A stretch of DNA of 64,000 nt from positions 3,017,501-3,081,500 of the forward strand of contig NZ_CP104143.1 in NCBI RefSeq assembly GCF_025200715.1, given 5' to 3'. The DNA comes from Rhizobium sullae (lineage in GTDB: Bacteria; Pseudomonadota; Alphaproteobacteria; Rhizobiales; Rhizobiaceae). The notes below the pieces were generated by a model. It did not search any database. It was given only the letters and a program-made list of their open reading frames with translations, and was not told where the DNA came from. Of this stretch, positions 35,386 to 43,406 are shown piece by piece. Positions within the stretch are counted from its first letter, which is position 1. Every line of letters starts with the position of its first letter. Made by a program: the position numbers and the translations under genes.

Positions 35386-36258
35386 TTAAGCCTGACCGGC
35401 TTCCCAGCCGAGTATCGCCCGCTTGCGGGTGAGACCCCAATGGTAGCCCGTCAAGTCGCCATTTTTCCCGAGCGCGCGATGGCACGGCACGACGAATGAG
35501 ATTGGATTACGTCCTACCGCGGCGCCGACTGCACGCATCGCTGTCGGCTTGCCGATGTCGTTGGCGATATCGCTGTAGGTTACCGCCTTGCCGAATGGGA
35601 TCTTGAGCAAGCTTTCCCAGACGCGGACCTGAAAATCCGTGCCGATGAGCACAACCCGCAACGGCTGGTCGGCAGACCACTTTCCGGGCTCGAAGATGCG
35701 CTCGGCATAAGGCGTGGTGGCCTGCCGATCTTCGACATATTGGGCATTCGGCCAGCGGCAAGTCATATCTTCCAAGCAGGCGGCCTCGTCGCCGAGATCG
35801 CTGAAGGCAAGGCCCGCAAGGCCGCGATCGGTGGCCATGACCAGCGCGACGCCGAAGGGAGACCGGTGGAAGCCGTAGCGGATCGTCAGGCCGCCGCCCT
35901 TTGCCTTCCATTCGCCAGGCGACATCGCTTCATGGGTGACGAAAAGATCGTGAAGACGGCTCGGACCCGAAAGACCCACCTCGATCGAAGTTTCGAGCAG
36001 CGGCATATCTTCCTTGCGCAGCAATCGCTTCGCATGATCGAGCGTAACCGCCTGCAGGAAGGCCTTGGGCGAAAGCCCGGCCCAGCGGGTAAACGTCTTC
36101 TGGAGCTGCGTCGGCGACTGGTTGAGCCGCGCGGCGATCGCCTCCAGCGACGGCTGGTCGCGATAATCCTCGGTGATGAGCTCGATGACCTGCCGGACGG
36201 TCTCGTAGTCCGGGCTCTCGGGCGTAATGTCTCTGTTCAGATTTGCGATCATATTCAT
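35386..36258 (-). CDS. AraC helix-turn-helix fused to O6-methylguanine-DNA methyltransferase (Ada-like without the N-terminal zinc domain)
   Basis: 290 residues. Residues about 15-110 form an AraC DNA-binding domain (LEAIAARLNQSPTQLQKTFT; RLHDLFVTHEAMSPGEWKAK). The C-terminal half is a suicide methyltransferase with FQVRVWESLLKIPFGKAVTYSDIA and the acceptor Cys in VVPCHRALGKNGDLTGY (about residue 259). The Ada N-terminal phosphotriester-sensing Cys4 domain is absent, so any methylation-dependent activation would work differently from E. coli Ada. ATG 36258 follows AAGGAGAAGAACG, part of which lies in a palindrome. Confidence 0.92.
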   Translation of the reverse strand: MNMIANLNRDITPESPDYETVRQVIELITEDYRDQPSLEAIAARLNQSPTQLQKTFTRWAGLSPKAFLQAVTLDHAKRLLRKEDMPLLETSIEVGLSGPSRLHDLFVTHEAMSPGEWKAKGGGLTIRYGFHRSPFGVALVMATDRGLAGLAFSDLGDEAACLEDMTCRWPNAQYVEDRQATTPYAERIFEPGKWSADQPLRVVLIGTDFQVRVWESLLKIPFGKAVTYSDIANDIGKPTAMRAVGAAVGRNPISFVVPCHRALGKNGDLTGYHWGLTRKRAILGWEAGQA

Positions 36259-36265
36259 CGTTCTT

Positions 36266-36282
36266 CTCCTTGTAACAAGGAG
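36266..36282. promoter_or_regulatory. Palindrome covering the ribosome-binding site of the ada-like gene
   Basis: CTCCTTGT-A-ACAAGGAG, 8-bp arms around one base. On the minus strand the second arm supplies the AAGGAG Shine-Dalgarno. It could be an operator site or an RNA element, though a one-base loop makes an RNA hairpin poor. Confidence 0.5.
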
Positions 36283-36327
36283 ATAGTCAAGGGGAGGACC
36301 GCAAGCCACCCGTTTCTTGCGCAGCGT

Positions 36328-36825
36328 TCAAATACGCTGCTTGACCGCCGCAAGCGCGCCCTTGAAGGCCTTGGCGAAGCTTTCGCGATCATCTGGATTG
36401 AGGAAGGAGCCGATGTCCGTCCGCCGGCCCTCGCCGAAAATATGCATGGAGAGAATGCCGATTTCCTGGTGGCGGCGGACGAGGAAACGCGCCCAGAAGG
36501 GATTGAAGTGATGCTCCACCATGCGTCCGGAAGGCGCGAACTTGCGGATTGCGACATCAGTGCGCGAAACGGTCACTTCCTCACGCGCCTTGCCGGAGCG
36601 GTAGTTGAGCCAGAAGGCACCGTAGAGCAACGCGAAATCCAGCCCGAAGAAGAAGCCGATCGGCCAGGCACCGGTAACGATAAAGAACATCCCATACATG
36701 AAACAGACGGCACCGGAAATCAGCAGCAGCACTCTGAAACCCTTGCGGCCGAGCGACCGGTAAGGAAAAAGTTCGGCTGCAAAAACAGGCTGTTCGTTCG
36801 CGCTGTCGGCGTTGCTTTCCGTCAT
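36328..36825 (-). CDS. DUF2244 membrane protein
   Basis: 165 residues with two adjacent membrane helices (VLLLISGAVCFMYGMFFIVT and PIGFFFGLDFALLYGAFWLN) followed by a cytosolic part (REEVTVSRTDVAIRKFAPSG; FNPFWARFLV). This matches the short DUF2244 family of Alphaproteobacteria; the function is unknown. No Shine-Dalgarno precedes ATG 36825, and the start lies head to head with nth, whose first possible ATG overlaps it in CATG. Confidence 0.88.
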   Translation of the reverse strand: MTESNADSANEQPVFAAELFPYRSLGRKGFRVLLLISGAVCFMYGMFFIVTGAWPIGFFFGLDFALLYGAFWLNYRSGKAREEVTVSRTDVAIRKFAPSGRMVEHHFNPFWARFLVRRHQEIGILSMHIFGEGRRTDIGSFLNPDDRESFAKAFKGALAAVKQRI

Positions 36826-36847
36826 GGCTGATGAGTATAGATTGTCT

Positions 36848-37627
36848 ATGCCAGAACCGAAACTCAAATCCGCCCGCAAAGCCCCGCCAGGACCAGAAGT
36901 GATCAGCCGCCGCAAACCGGCGGCCGTACGCACCGCGTATTCGCAAGCCGAACGCGAAGAGATCTTCCGCCGCTTCTCGATCCAGCGACCGGAACCCAGA
37001 GGCGAGCTGGAACACACTAACCCGTTCACACTCGTCGTTGCCGTGGCGCTCTCCGCCCAAGCAACGGATGCCGGTGTCAACAAGGCGACGCGGCCGCTTT
37101 TCAAGGTGGCAGATACGCCGGAGAAGATGCTGGCGCTCGGCGAGGAACGCCTGCGCGACTACATCAAAACGATCGGCCTTTATCGCAACAAGGCGAAGAA
37201 CGTCATGGCGCTCTCGCAGATGCTGGTCAACGAATTCAACGGCGAGGTTCCGCAGACACGGGAAGAACTCGTGCGCCTGCCGGGGGTCGGACGCAAGACG
37301 GCGAACGTAGTGCTCTCGATGGCTTTCGCTCAAGCGACCATGGCGGTTGACACGCACATCTTCCGCATCGCCAATCGCATCAAGCTGGCACCGGGAAAGA
37401 CACCGGAAGAGGTGGAGGACCGCCTGATGAAGGTGATCCCCAGGCACTACCTCTATCACGCTCACCACTGGCTGATCCTGCACGGCCGCTACACATGCAA
37501 GGCACGCCGCCCGGAATGCGAACGCTGCGTGATCGCCGATCTGTGCAAATCACCGGAAAAGAGCTGCGAGATACCGGCGCCGCTGGTCGAATTACCGCCG
37601 CAGGTGATTGGCGAGGCCGTCGAGTAG
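36848..37627 (+). CDS. nth: Endonuclease III (DNA glycosylase/AP lyase)
   Basis: Base-excision repair enzyme removing oxidised pyrimidines. About 259 residues, with a basic N-terminal extension relative to the E. coli protein (211). The helix-hairpin-helix LPGVGRKTANVVLSMAF carries the catalytic Lys, VDTHIFRIANR the catalytic Asp. A CX6CX2CX5C iron-sulfur motif (CKARRPECERCVIADLC) lies near the C-terminus. The start is uncertain: ATG 36848 or ATG 36824, neither with a Shine-Dalgarno; the latter would overlap the divergent DUF2244 start. Confidence 0.95.
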   Translation: MPEPKLKSARKAPPGPEVISRRKPAAVRTAYSQAEREEIFRRFSIQRPEPRGELEHTNPFTLVVAVALSAQATDAGVNKATRPLFKVADTPEKMLALGEERLRDYIKTIGLYRNKAKNVMALSQMLVNEFNGEVPQTREELVRLPGVGRKTANVVLSMAFAQATMAVDTHIFRIANRIKLAPGKTPEEVEDRLMKVIPRHYLYHAHHWLILHGRYTCKARRPECERCVIADLCKSPEKSCEIPAPLVELPPQVIGEAVE

Positions 37628-37644
37628 CCGAACCATCGGCCTCC

Positions 37645-38367
37645 TCAAACTGCTCTGCGGTGAAAACCGAGGTCCCTTTGGGAAATCAGCTTGTAGAGAT
37701 GAATCATCATGCCTGCAGCAAAGAGCGGCGTTAGCAGGTTGAGGAAGGGAACCGCGAGGAAAGCAGCGATGACCAGGCCGCCGAGGAAGACCGTGGAAGC
37801 GTGCTTCGCCCTGAAGAGCCGCGCCTCCTCCGGCGAACGGAAGCGCATCGCGGCGAACTCGAAGAACTCACGGCCGAGCAGATAACCGTTCACCAGGAAG
37901 AAGGCGATCAGGTTCACGCCCGGAATGAAAAGCAGGAAAAGGGCGACAATATTACCGACGATCACAACGCCTAAGAACTTGAGTGAACTCGCGATTGCCG
38001 GGCCGAGCGGCATGGCCGTTCCCGGGATATCCTCGGGATAATCCCGCTTCTCTACCACTTCCGCCACGTCATCGAGAAAAAGGCCGGCAATCAACGCCGT
38101 CACGGGCGACAGCAGCAGCGCCAGCCCCAAGGCAAGACCGATGCCTGCGAGAATGACAAAGACGAAGCTCAGCCAGCCAGCCCAATCGGGCACTTCCGGA
38201 AAGAAGCCCGCGATCCACGGAAACAGAAAAGTCATGAACAGGCTTCGCAGCATGAACCAGAGCCCAATGAGTGCCAGGAGCGTAAGCCCCAGCACCTTCC
38301 AGAAAACCGACCGGGTTTCCCGTGCAAAAAGGTTGACAAAGGCAAGGCGCGCGGCATCGAGGATCAT
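37645..38367 (-). CDS. EI24/CysZ-type membrane protein
   Basis: 240 residues with four to six hydrophobic segments, e.g. WKVLGLTLLALIGLWFMLRS, LSFVFVILAGIGLALGLALL and LFLLFIPGVNLIAFFLVNGY. The conserved signature PGVNLIAFFLVNGYLLGREF followed by EARLFRAKHASTVFLGG is typical of the EI24 domain family that includes sulfate transporter CysZ. The exact transport role is unproven. The start is uncertain: ATG 38367 is favoured by GGAG nine bases upstream; ATG 38376 and 38397 are in frame. Confidence 0.82.
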   Translation of the reverse strand: MILDAARLAFVNLFARETRSVFWKVLGLTLLALIGLWFMLRSLFMTFLFPWIAGFFPEVPDWAGWLSFVFVILAGIGLALGLALLLSPVTALIAGLFLDDVAEVVEKRDYPEDIPGTAMPLGPAIASSLKFLGVVIVGNIVALFLLFIPGVNLIAFFLVNGYLLGREFFEFAAMRFRSPEEARLFRAKHASTVFLGGLVIAAFLAVPFLNLLTPLFAAGMMIHLYKLISQRDLGFHRRAV

Positions 38368-38401
38368 TCTTCGCATCTCCGGTTTATGCCTGCGCATGTA
38401 G

Positions 38402-38599
38402 GAATCTCAACGCCCGACGGCAAGTCGAAATAAAATTACATGCAACAATGGAAAACTTGTCTAAAATAACACACTAATATATAGTCTATAGTATTCGATA
38501 TAAACTTGAGCCTGGGACGCAGCTTCCGGAAATAGTTGCAACGGCAAGTCTCGCCAATAGCGCATCCGCGAAATGCCTCTGGGAAGTCAGGAGGCTGAT
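38402..38599 (+). promoter_or_regulatory. AT-rich leader and promoter region of the rpiR-type gene
   Basis: A stretch with markedly lower GC than its surroundings (about 38425-38505, including AACACACTAATATATAGTCT and TAGTATTCGATATAAAC) lies between divergent genes. It probably holds the promoters of both. No single -35/-10 pair stands out and no palindrome was recognised. Confidence 0.45.
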
Positions 38600-39454
38600 G
38601 TGGAAGACTTTGTCCAGAAGCTCAGACACTATGTGAAGTCAGGCACTCCGGCCGAACGCAGGATCGCGAAATATTTTACCGAGCACCTGAACGACCTTCC
38701 TTTTGAGACCGCAGCTTCGGTGGCCGACCGCCTCGATCTAAGCCCGATGACGGTAGGCCGTTTTCTGCGCGCGCTCGGCTATCAAGGACTCGACAGCGTC
38801 AAAATTCATTTCCGCGAAACCGCCGTCACCTCTCCAGTCCAGCTTCAAAATTCGCTCAGCGAGTTGCAGACCGATGCCTCGGAAGGAAAGCCGCTTGCAT
38901 TGCTCGTCACCGAGCAGATTCAGGCGCTGCACTACATCTATCATCTGACGGCACAGACGCACTGGGCCGAAGCCGTAGCGATGATCGGCACGGCGCGCGA
39001 AGTTTTCATTGCAACGCATGTACGGCTCGCGGGCTTCGCGACGCATTTCGCCCACCGGCTGACACGGTCCCGCGATGGCGTCCACGCACTGGACGGTTCG
39101 ACAAACCGCTTCGCCGAACTCTTCGCCCGCCCGAGCGGCGAGGGTGCCCTCCTGATCATCATCGATTGTCGACGCTTCGGCAAAGCGCGTCTGTTGGCGC
39201 GAACGGCGCGGCGTTATGGCTACAAGGTCGTGCTGATCACGACGGAAAACAGCGACTGGCTGCCCGATCAATCCAACATCATGCTGGCGCTTCCGCCTAC
39301 CCGCTCGCCCGATGAGGACAATCTTCCCCCGCTGATCGCTCTTCTTGACTGTCTGTCGGAATCCGTCATTGCCGCTGCGGGCGAAGAGGCGTTCGAACGT
39401 CGGCGGCGAATGTCGGAATTCGGCACCATTCTCGGAGAAAGCGGCAATCGCTAG
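38600..39454 (+). CDS. RpiR-family transcriptional regulator (HTH plus SIS domain)
   Basis: 284 residues. The N-terminal RpiR helix-turn-helix (ERRIAKYFTEHLNDLPFETA and SVADRLDLSPMTVGRFLRAL, about residues 20-65) precedes a SIS phosphosugar-binding domain (VFIATHVRLAGFATHFAHRL; GALLIIIDCRRFGKARLLAR). GTG 38600 is chosen because GGAGG lies five bases upstream; ATG 38573 lacks a site. It is convergent with the FGGY kinase gene, the two stop codons sharing CTAG. A sugar phosphate from the neighbouring polyol pathway is a plausible effector. Confidence 0.9.
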   Translation: MEDFVQKLRHYVKSGTPAERRIAKYFTEHLNDLPFETAASVADRLDLSPMTVGRFLRALGYQGLDSVKIHFRETAVTSPVQLQNSLSELQTDASEGKPLALLVTEQIQALHYIYHLTAQTHWAEAVAMIGTAREVFIATHVRLAGFATHFAHRLTRSRDGVHALDGSTNRFAELFARPSGEGALLIIIDCRRFGKARLLARTARRYGYKVVLITTENSDWLPDQSNIMLALPPTRSPDEDNLPPLIALLDCLSESVIAAAGEEAFERRRRMSEFGTILGESGNR

Positions 39455-41034
39455 CTTATCGCTTCCAGCTCGGCGCGATGGCGATACATCGCTAGAAACC
39501 GCCGGTATTCGCGATCATACAGAGCTCGCTTTGTCACGTCCGGCGCACGCTCGTCACCCCCGGGATACATTGCCGCCCCGGCCGCCATGAGATCCTTATG
39601 TAAGCCGCAGGCAACAGAAGCCCCGATCGCAGTTCCCAGCAGCACAGCCTCATTCATCTTCGGCACGACGACCCTGCAGCCCGTAGCATCCGAATAAAGT
39701 TCCATCAGCACGGGGTTCTTCACATGCCCGCCAGCAACATGCAGCGTGTCCGGCGCGTAGCCATATTCCTTCATCTTTTCGAGAATATGCCGGATGCCGA
39801 GCGCAATGCCGACGGCCGTACGCCAGTAGAGTGCGCAAAGCCCGTCGAATGACGTATCGAGCGTCAACCCGCTGATGGTGCCGACCGCGTGCGGATCGGC
39901 AAGCGGCGACCGGTTGCCATGGAAATCCGGTAGCACGAAGATGCGCGAACCGAGTGTATCGCCTTCTTCGGAACGCAACTGCGCAATGCGGGACACAATC
40001 TTCTGATGCAATGCGGCGGTCGGCTCGCCGCCGGCGGCATGCATGCGCACAATATGATCGAGCAACGCGCCAGTCGCCGATTGGCCGGCTTCAACGAGCC
40101 ACGAATCCTGAAAGACGACCTCATAGTAAGGTCCCCACATACCGTGACTTGGCTTGCGATCGCGGGAGAACGAAATGATGCAGCTCGAGGTTCCTGCGAT
40201 AAGCGCCAGATGACGCTCAAGCTGCGCTGGGTCGGCCGCATAGCCGGCAAGCGCGCCAAGCGCGCCCGCATAGGCGTCGATCAGGCCCGCCGAAACATGG
40301 CAATCCGTCGTCAGCCCGAGAGCCGATGCAGCCTCCTGGGTCAAGGTGCCGACGCTCGCACCGACCGGCACTGTCTCATCGGGCAGACGGCCGCGTTCCT
40401 GCAGGTCTTCCAAACCGATCTGCGCCAGAAAATCTCTTTGCCAGCCCTTTTCCTTGTGCGCCAGATAGTTCCACTTCGCCGTCAGCGTGCTGCGCGAACG
40501 GGCAAATGAGCCCGTCGCTTTCCATGTCATGAAGTCGGCAAGGTCGAAGAAATAGCCGGCGTTCATCCATGTGCCGGGCAGTTTTTTCTTCAACCACATC
40601 AGCTTTGGCATCTCCATCTCTGGCGACATGAAATGCCCGGAATGATCGAGAACCGCATGTTCGGTGGCCGTGCAGAAATCCGCCTCGTTCAGCGCCCTGT
40701 GGTCGAGCCAGACCATGGTGTCGAAGCGTCTCTCGCCGCCGGTCGAGACGCTGATCTGCCCGCCATCGACATCGCGGACGACGAGCGAGCATGTGCCGTC
40801 GAAGCCGATCGCGCCGACGGACACGGGAGCTGCGCCCGATTGTCCCATCGCCTTGCGAACGGCGATGCAGACCGCGGACCAGATGTTTTCGGAATCATGT
40901 TCGGCATGGTTTTCACGTGGCCTGTTCATGATGATCGGATGTTCGCCTTTGCCGAGCAGGCGTCCGCAGGCGTCGAACACGCCAGCACGCGCGCTGCCGG
41001 TGCCGACATCCACCGCAACCACATGATCATGCAT
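39451..41034 (-). CDS. FGGY-family carbohydrate kinase (ribulokinase-like)
   Basis: 527 residues, longer than xylulokinase. N-terminal VVAVDVGTGSARAGVFDACG; the GFDGTCSLVV and DTMVWLDHRA segments and the late VAGGHVKNPVLMELYSDATG are typical of the D-ribulokinase/YDR109C-like FGGY subgroup. It occupies the position that xylulose kinase (xylB) holds in the Rhodobacter smo cluster, but sequence features favour a ribulose-type substrate. ATG 41034 overlaps the preceding HAD stop (TGATG), showing translational coupling. It is the last gene of the polyol operon. Confidence 0.88.
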   Translation of the reverse strand: MHDHVVAVDVGTGSARAGVFDACGRLLGKGEHPIIMNRPRENHAEHDSENIWSAVCIAVRKAMGQSGAAPVSVGAIGFDGTCSLVVRDVDGGQISVSTGGERRFDTMVWLDHRALNEADFCTATEHAVLDHSGHFMSPEMEMPKLMWLKKKLPGTWMNAGYFFDLADFMTWKATGSFARSRSTLTAKWNYLAHKEKGWQRDFLAQIGLEDLQERGRLPDETVPVGASVGTLTQEAASALGLTTDCHVSAGLIDAYAGALGALAGYAADPAQLERHLALIAGTSSCIISFSRDRKPSHGMWGPYYEVVFQDSWLVEAGQSATGALLDHIVRMHAAGGEPTAALHQKIVSRIAQLRSEEGDTLGSRIFVLPDFHGNRSPLADPHAVGTISGLTLDTSFDGLCALYWRTAVGIALGIRHILEKMKEYGYAPDTLHVAGGHVKNPVLMELYSDATGCRVVVPKMNEAVLLGTAIGASVACGLHKDLMAAGAAMYPGGDERAPDVTKRALYDREYRRFLAMYRHRAELEAIS

Positions 41035-41723
41035 CAAGGGTGAGTCCCGTCCAGCTTTTGTTTCTGGATAAGGTGTATCAAATCCGGCATCGCGTCAAAC
41101 ACGAGTTCCGGCGTAAGTCGGTCGAGTTCGGCACGATAGCCCGCAAAATTGGCATGTGAGCCGCCGGTAAAGGCAAAGACTGTCATGCCTGCAGCCTTGG
41201 CCGCCTCGATGCCCGCAGGGCTGTCTTCGATTACGACGCAGTTCTTCGGATCGACACGCATTTCGCGCGCCGCATGCAGGAAGAGATCGGGCGCCGGCTT
41301 GCCATTCTTCACCATCGAGGCGCTGAAGATGTTCGGCAGCTTGTCGATAAGGCCGGTGACCGTGAGCGACAGCCTGATACGCTCGACTTGGCTCGACGAG
41401 GCGACGCAGCAGGGAATGGCGAGCGCGTCGATCGTCGCACCTATGCCTTCGATCGGCCTCAGTTCCTTCCTGAACCGCGCATAAAGATTGGTGCGGATGC
41501 GCTCGAGAAACTCCTCGCCGGCATGCACCTCGTATTCGCTCTTCATCGTTTCGATGACGGTAGCGAGGCTCTTGCCGAGGAATCGTCCATAGACCTCTTC
41601 CTCGGTGATGGGGATGCCGAGGTCGTTCATCGCCCCGACGAGCACGCTTACGGAAATCGGCTCGCTATCGACGAGAACTCCGTCGCAATCGAAAATCACC
41701 AGGCGTATTTCAGCATCAGTCAT
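41034..41723 (-). CDS. HAD-superfamily phosphatase (phosphoglycolate/beta-PGM-like)
   Basis: 229 residues. Motif I is VIFDCDGVLVDSE (nucleophile Asp), motif II ASSSQVERI, and motifs III/IV NGKPAPDLFLHAA and CVVIEDSPAGIEAAKAAG; the cap domain is inserted after motif I. The role is probably dephosphorylation of a small sugar or polyol phosphate in the polyol operon. ATG 41723 lacks a strong Shine-Dalgarno. A 98-base gap with a stable hairpin separates it from mtlK. Confidence 0.9.
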   Translation of the reverse strand: MTDAEIRLVIFDCDGVLVDSEPISVSVLVGAMNDLGIPITEEEVYGRFLGKSLATVIETMKSEYEVHAGEEFLERIRTNLYARFRKELRPIEGIGATIDALAIPCCVASSSQVERIRLSLTVTGLIDKLPNIFSASMVKNGKPAPDLFLHAAREMRVDPKNCVVIEDSPAGIEAAKAAGMTVFAFTGGSHANFAGYRAELDRLTPELVFDAMPDLIHLIQKQKLDGTHP

Positions 41724-41788
41724 GAACGACCAACCAGAGTTCGGATCGGATGCATTGTCGTTGCGCCCCCCATGCATAACGCCGGATC

Positions 41789-41813
41789 GATGGCGGCAGG
41801 ATTTGCCGCCATC
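41789..41813 (-). other. Intercistronic hairpin between mtlK and the HAD gene
   Basis: GATGGCGGCA (41789-41798) and TGCCGCCATC (41804-41813), a perfect 10-bp stem with a 5-base loop. No T run follows on the minus strand, so it is more likely an RNA-stability or processing structure than a terminator. Confidence 0.6.
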
Positions 41814-41821
41814 CTGATTTC

Positions 41822-43303
41822 CTACACTGCAAGCTTGCCGTCGAGATAGAGCTGCAAGGTCGCGCGGGTGCCCTTTTCCCACAGGGTTTTCAAGGCATGC
41901 GCGAAACGCTTGCGGAATACCTCGGATTGCGACACTTCGCCGAAAATATCTTCGAAGGCAAGGAATGCCATCGGATCGTCCTTTGCCTTCAGCGCGGCCG
42001 CATGGAGGCGGTCGGCACTGGCATCATTGAAGGCGATCTTTTTGCCGCTATCGGTCGTGCCCGCGAAATAGCGGCACCAGAGAGCCGAAACCAGCGAAAG
42101 GCCGACGACGTCTTTGCCCTGGCGCAGATTGTCGAGCGTCGAGGGCAGGATGAATTTCGGCTGACGGTTCGATCCGTCCTGCGCCAGACGCGGGATCGTG
42201 TCGGCGATCTTCGGGTTGAGAAGACGGCGCTCGATAAGCGCGAAATAATCCTTGAGCGAGGTGTTCGGCACGGGCGGCACGATCGGGATGATCTCGTCGT
42301 TTTCGAGCGTGGCGAGAAAGGCGCGGATCAGCGGCTCTTCCATCGCATCATGCACGAAATGAATGTCCATGAGCGCCGCCGGATAGGCGATCGCCGCATG
42401 GCCGCCGTTCAGGATGCGGATCTTCATATGCTCGTAAGGCGTGACATCTGGAACGAAGGTGACGCCGACCTTTTCAAGCGCCGGCCGTCCGGCGGTGAAT
42501 TTGTCTTCCAGCACCCACTGCTTGAACTCTTCGCAATAGACCGGCCAGTTGTCCTCGATTCCGAACGTGTCCTTCAACAGATCAATCTCGCGCTGCCCGG
42601 TTGCCGGCGTAATGCGATCGACCATGGCATTCGGGAAGGCGACATTGGCCTTGATCCACACGGCAAACGCCGGATCGGAGAGCTCCGCCGTACCCAAGAC
42701 GGCGTTTCTGGTGACGGCACCGTTATGCGGAATGTTGTCGCAGGACATAACGGTGAAGGGCACGATGCCCTTCTCCTCGCGCGCCTTGAGACCGGCAACG
42801 ATCAGGCCGAAAACGGTTTTTGGCTCGGACGGGTTCTGTCCGTCCGCAGCAATCGCCGGATGCGCCGGATTGAACTTTCCCGCCGCGTCGATGAAATATC
42901 CGCCCTCGGTGATCGTCAGCGAGACGATGCGGATTGCAGGATCGGAGAGCTTGGCGATGATGGCTCCGGAATCGCCGACCGGCAGGATACCGACCATCGG
43001 ACCGGTCACACGCGCCGCCGTCTTGTTGTTATCCTGCTCCACGACCGTTGTCAGAAAGTCCTGCGCAGCAAGCTTCTCGCGCATCGCGGCGTCGGAAGGG
43101 AGCACGCCTGCGCCGATGATGGCCCAGTCGTGATTCTGGCCCTCGTTGAAAAGGTCGTCGAGATAGATGGCCTGGTGCGCGCGGTGGAAATTGCCAACGC
43201 CGAAGTGCACGATGCCAGGCTTGAGCGACGCTCTGTCATAAGCCGGGATGGTGGCCGTTTTAGCCGCATCGGAAAGCGTTGCCAGCGATAGTTTGCACGT
43301 CAT
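41822..43303 (-). CDS. mtlK: Mannitol 2-dehydrogenase
   Basis: Long-chain polyol dehydrogenase of 493 residues oxidising D-mannitol (and D-arabinitol or related polyols) to fructose with NAD. Motifs are the N-terminal GIVHFGVGNFHRAHQAIYLD, VMSCDNIPHNGAVTRNAVLG, and the catalytic-Lys-type segment KIRILNGGHAAIAYPAALMD. AAGAGGAC precedes the ATG. It lies downstream of the smoEFGK transporter genes, as in other rhizobial and Rhodobacter polyol clusters, but without smoS in between. Confidence 0.95.
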   Translation of the reverse strand: MTCKLSLATLSDAAKTATIPAYDRASLKPGIVHFGVGNFHRAHQAIYLDDLFNEGQNHDWAIIGAGVLPSDAAMREKLAAQDFLTTVVEQDNNKTAARVTGPMVGILPVGDSGAIIAKLSDPAIRIVSLTITEGGYFIDAAGKFNPAHPAIAADGQNPSEPKTVFGLIVAGLKAREEKGIVPFTVMSCDNIPHNGAVTRNAVLGTAELSDPAFAVWIKANVAFPNAMVDRITPATGQREIDLLKDTFGIEDNWPVYCEEFKQWVLEDKFTAGRPALEKVGVTFVPDVTPYEHMKIRILNGGHAAIAYPAALMDIHFVHDAMEEPLIRAFLATLENDEIIPIVPPVPNTSLKDYFALIERRLLNPKIADTIPRLAQDGSNRQPKFILPSTLDNLRQGKDVVGLSLVSALWCRYFAGTTDSGKKIAFNDASADRLHAAALKAKDDPMAFLAFEDIFGEVSQSEVFRKRFAHALKTLWEKGTRATLQLYLDGKLAV

Positions 43304-43358
43304 GTTTCAGTCCTCTTGAGGCCTTGCGGAGCGTATCCAGCCGCCCTGCTTTCGGCAA

Positions 43359-43377
43359 ACCGGGCGCCTTGCCCGGT
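43359..43377 (-). other. Hairpin between smoK and mtlK
   Basis: ACCGGGC-GCCTT-GCCCGGT, a perfect 7-bp stem in the 103-base smoK-mtlK gap, where smoS is found in related clusters. There is no T run. It might be a deletion scar or an RNA-processing site. Confidence 0.5.
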
Positions 43378-43406
43378 CTGCATTCCCACCCCGCCCGGCC
43401 GTCGCC

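Noticed and set aside
41897..43291. 464-codon open frame antisense to mtlK
   Set aside because: Shadow of the strongly biased third codon position; no motif or start signal, while mtlK is unmistakable.
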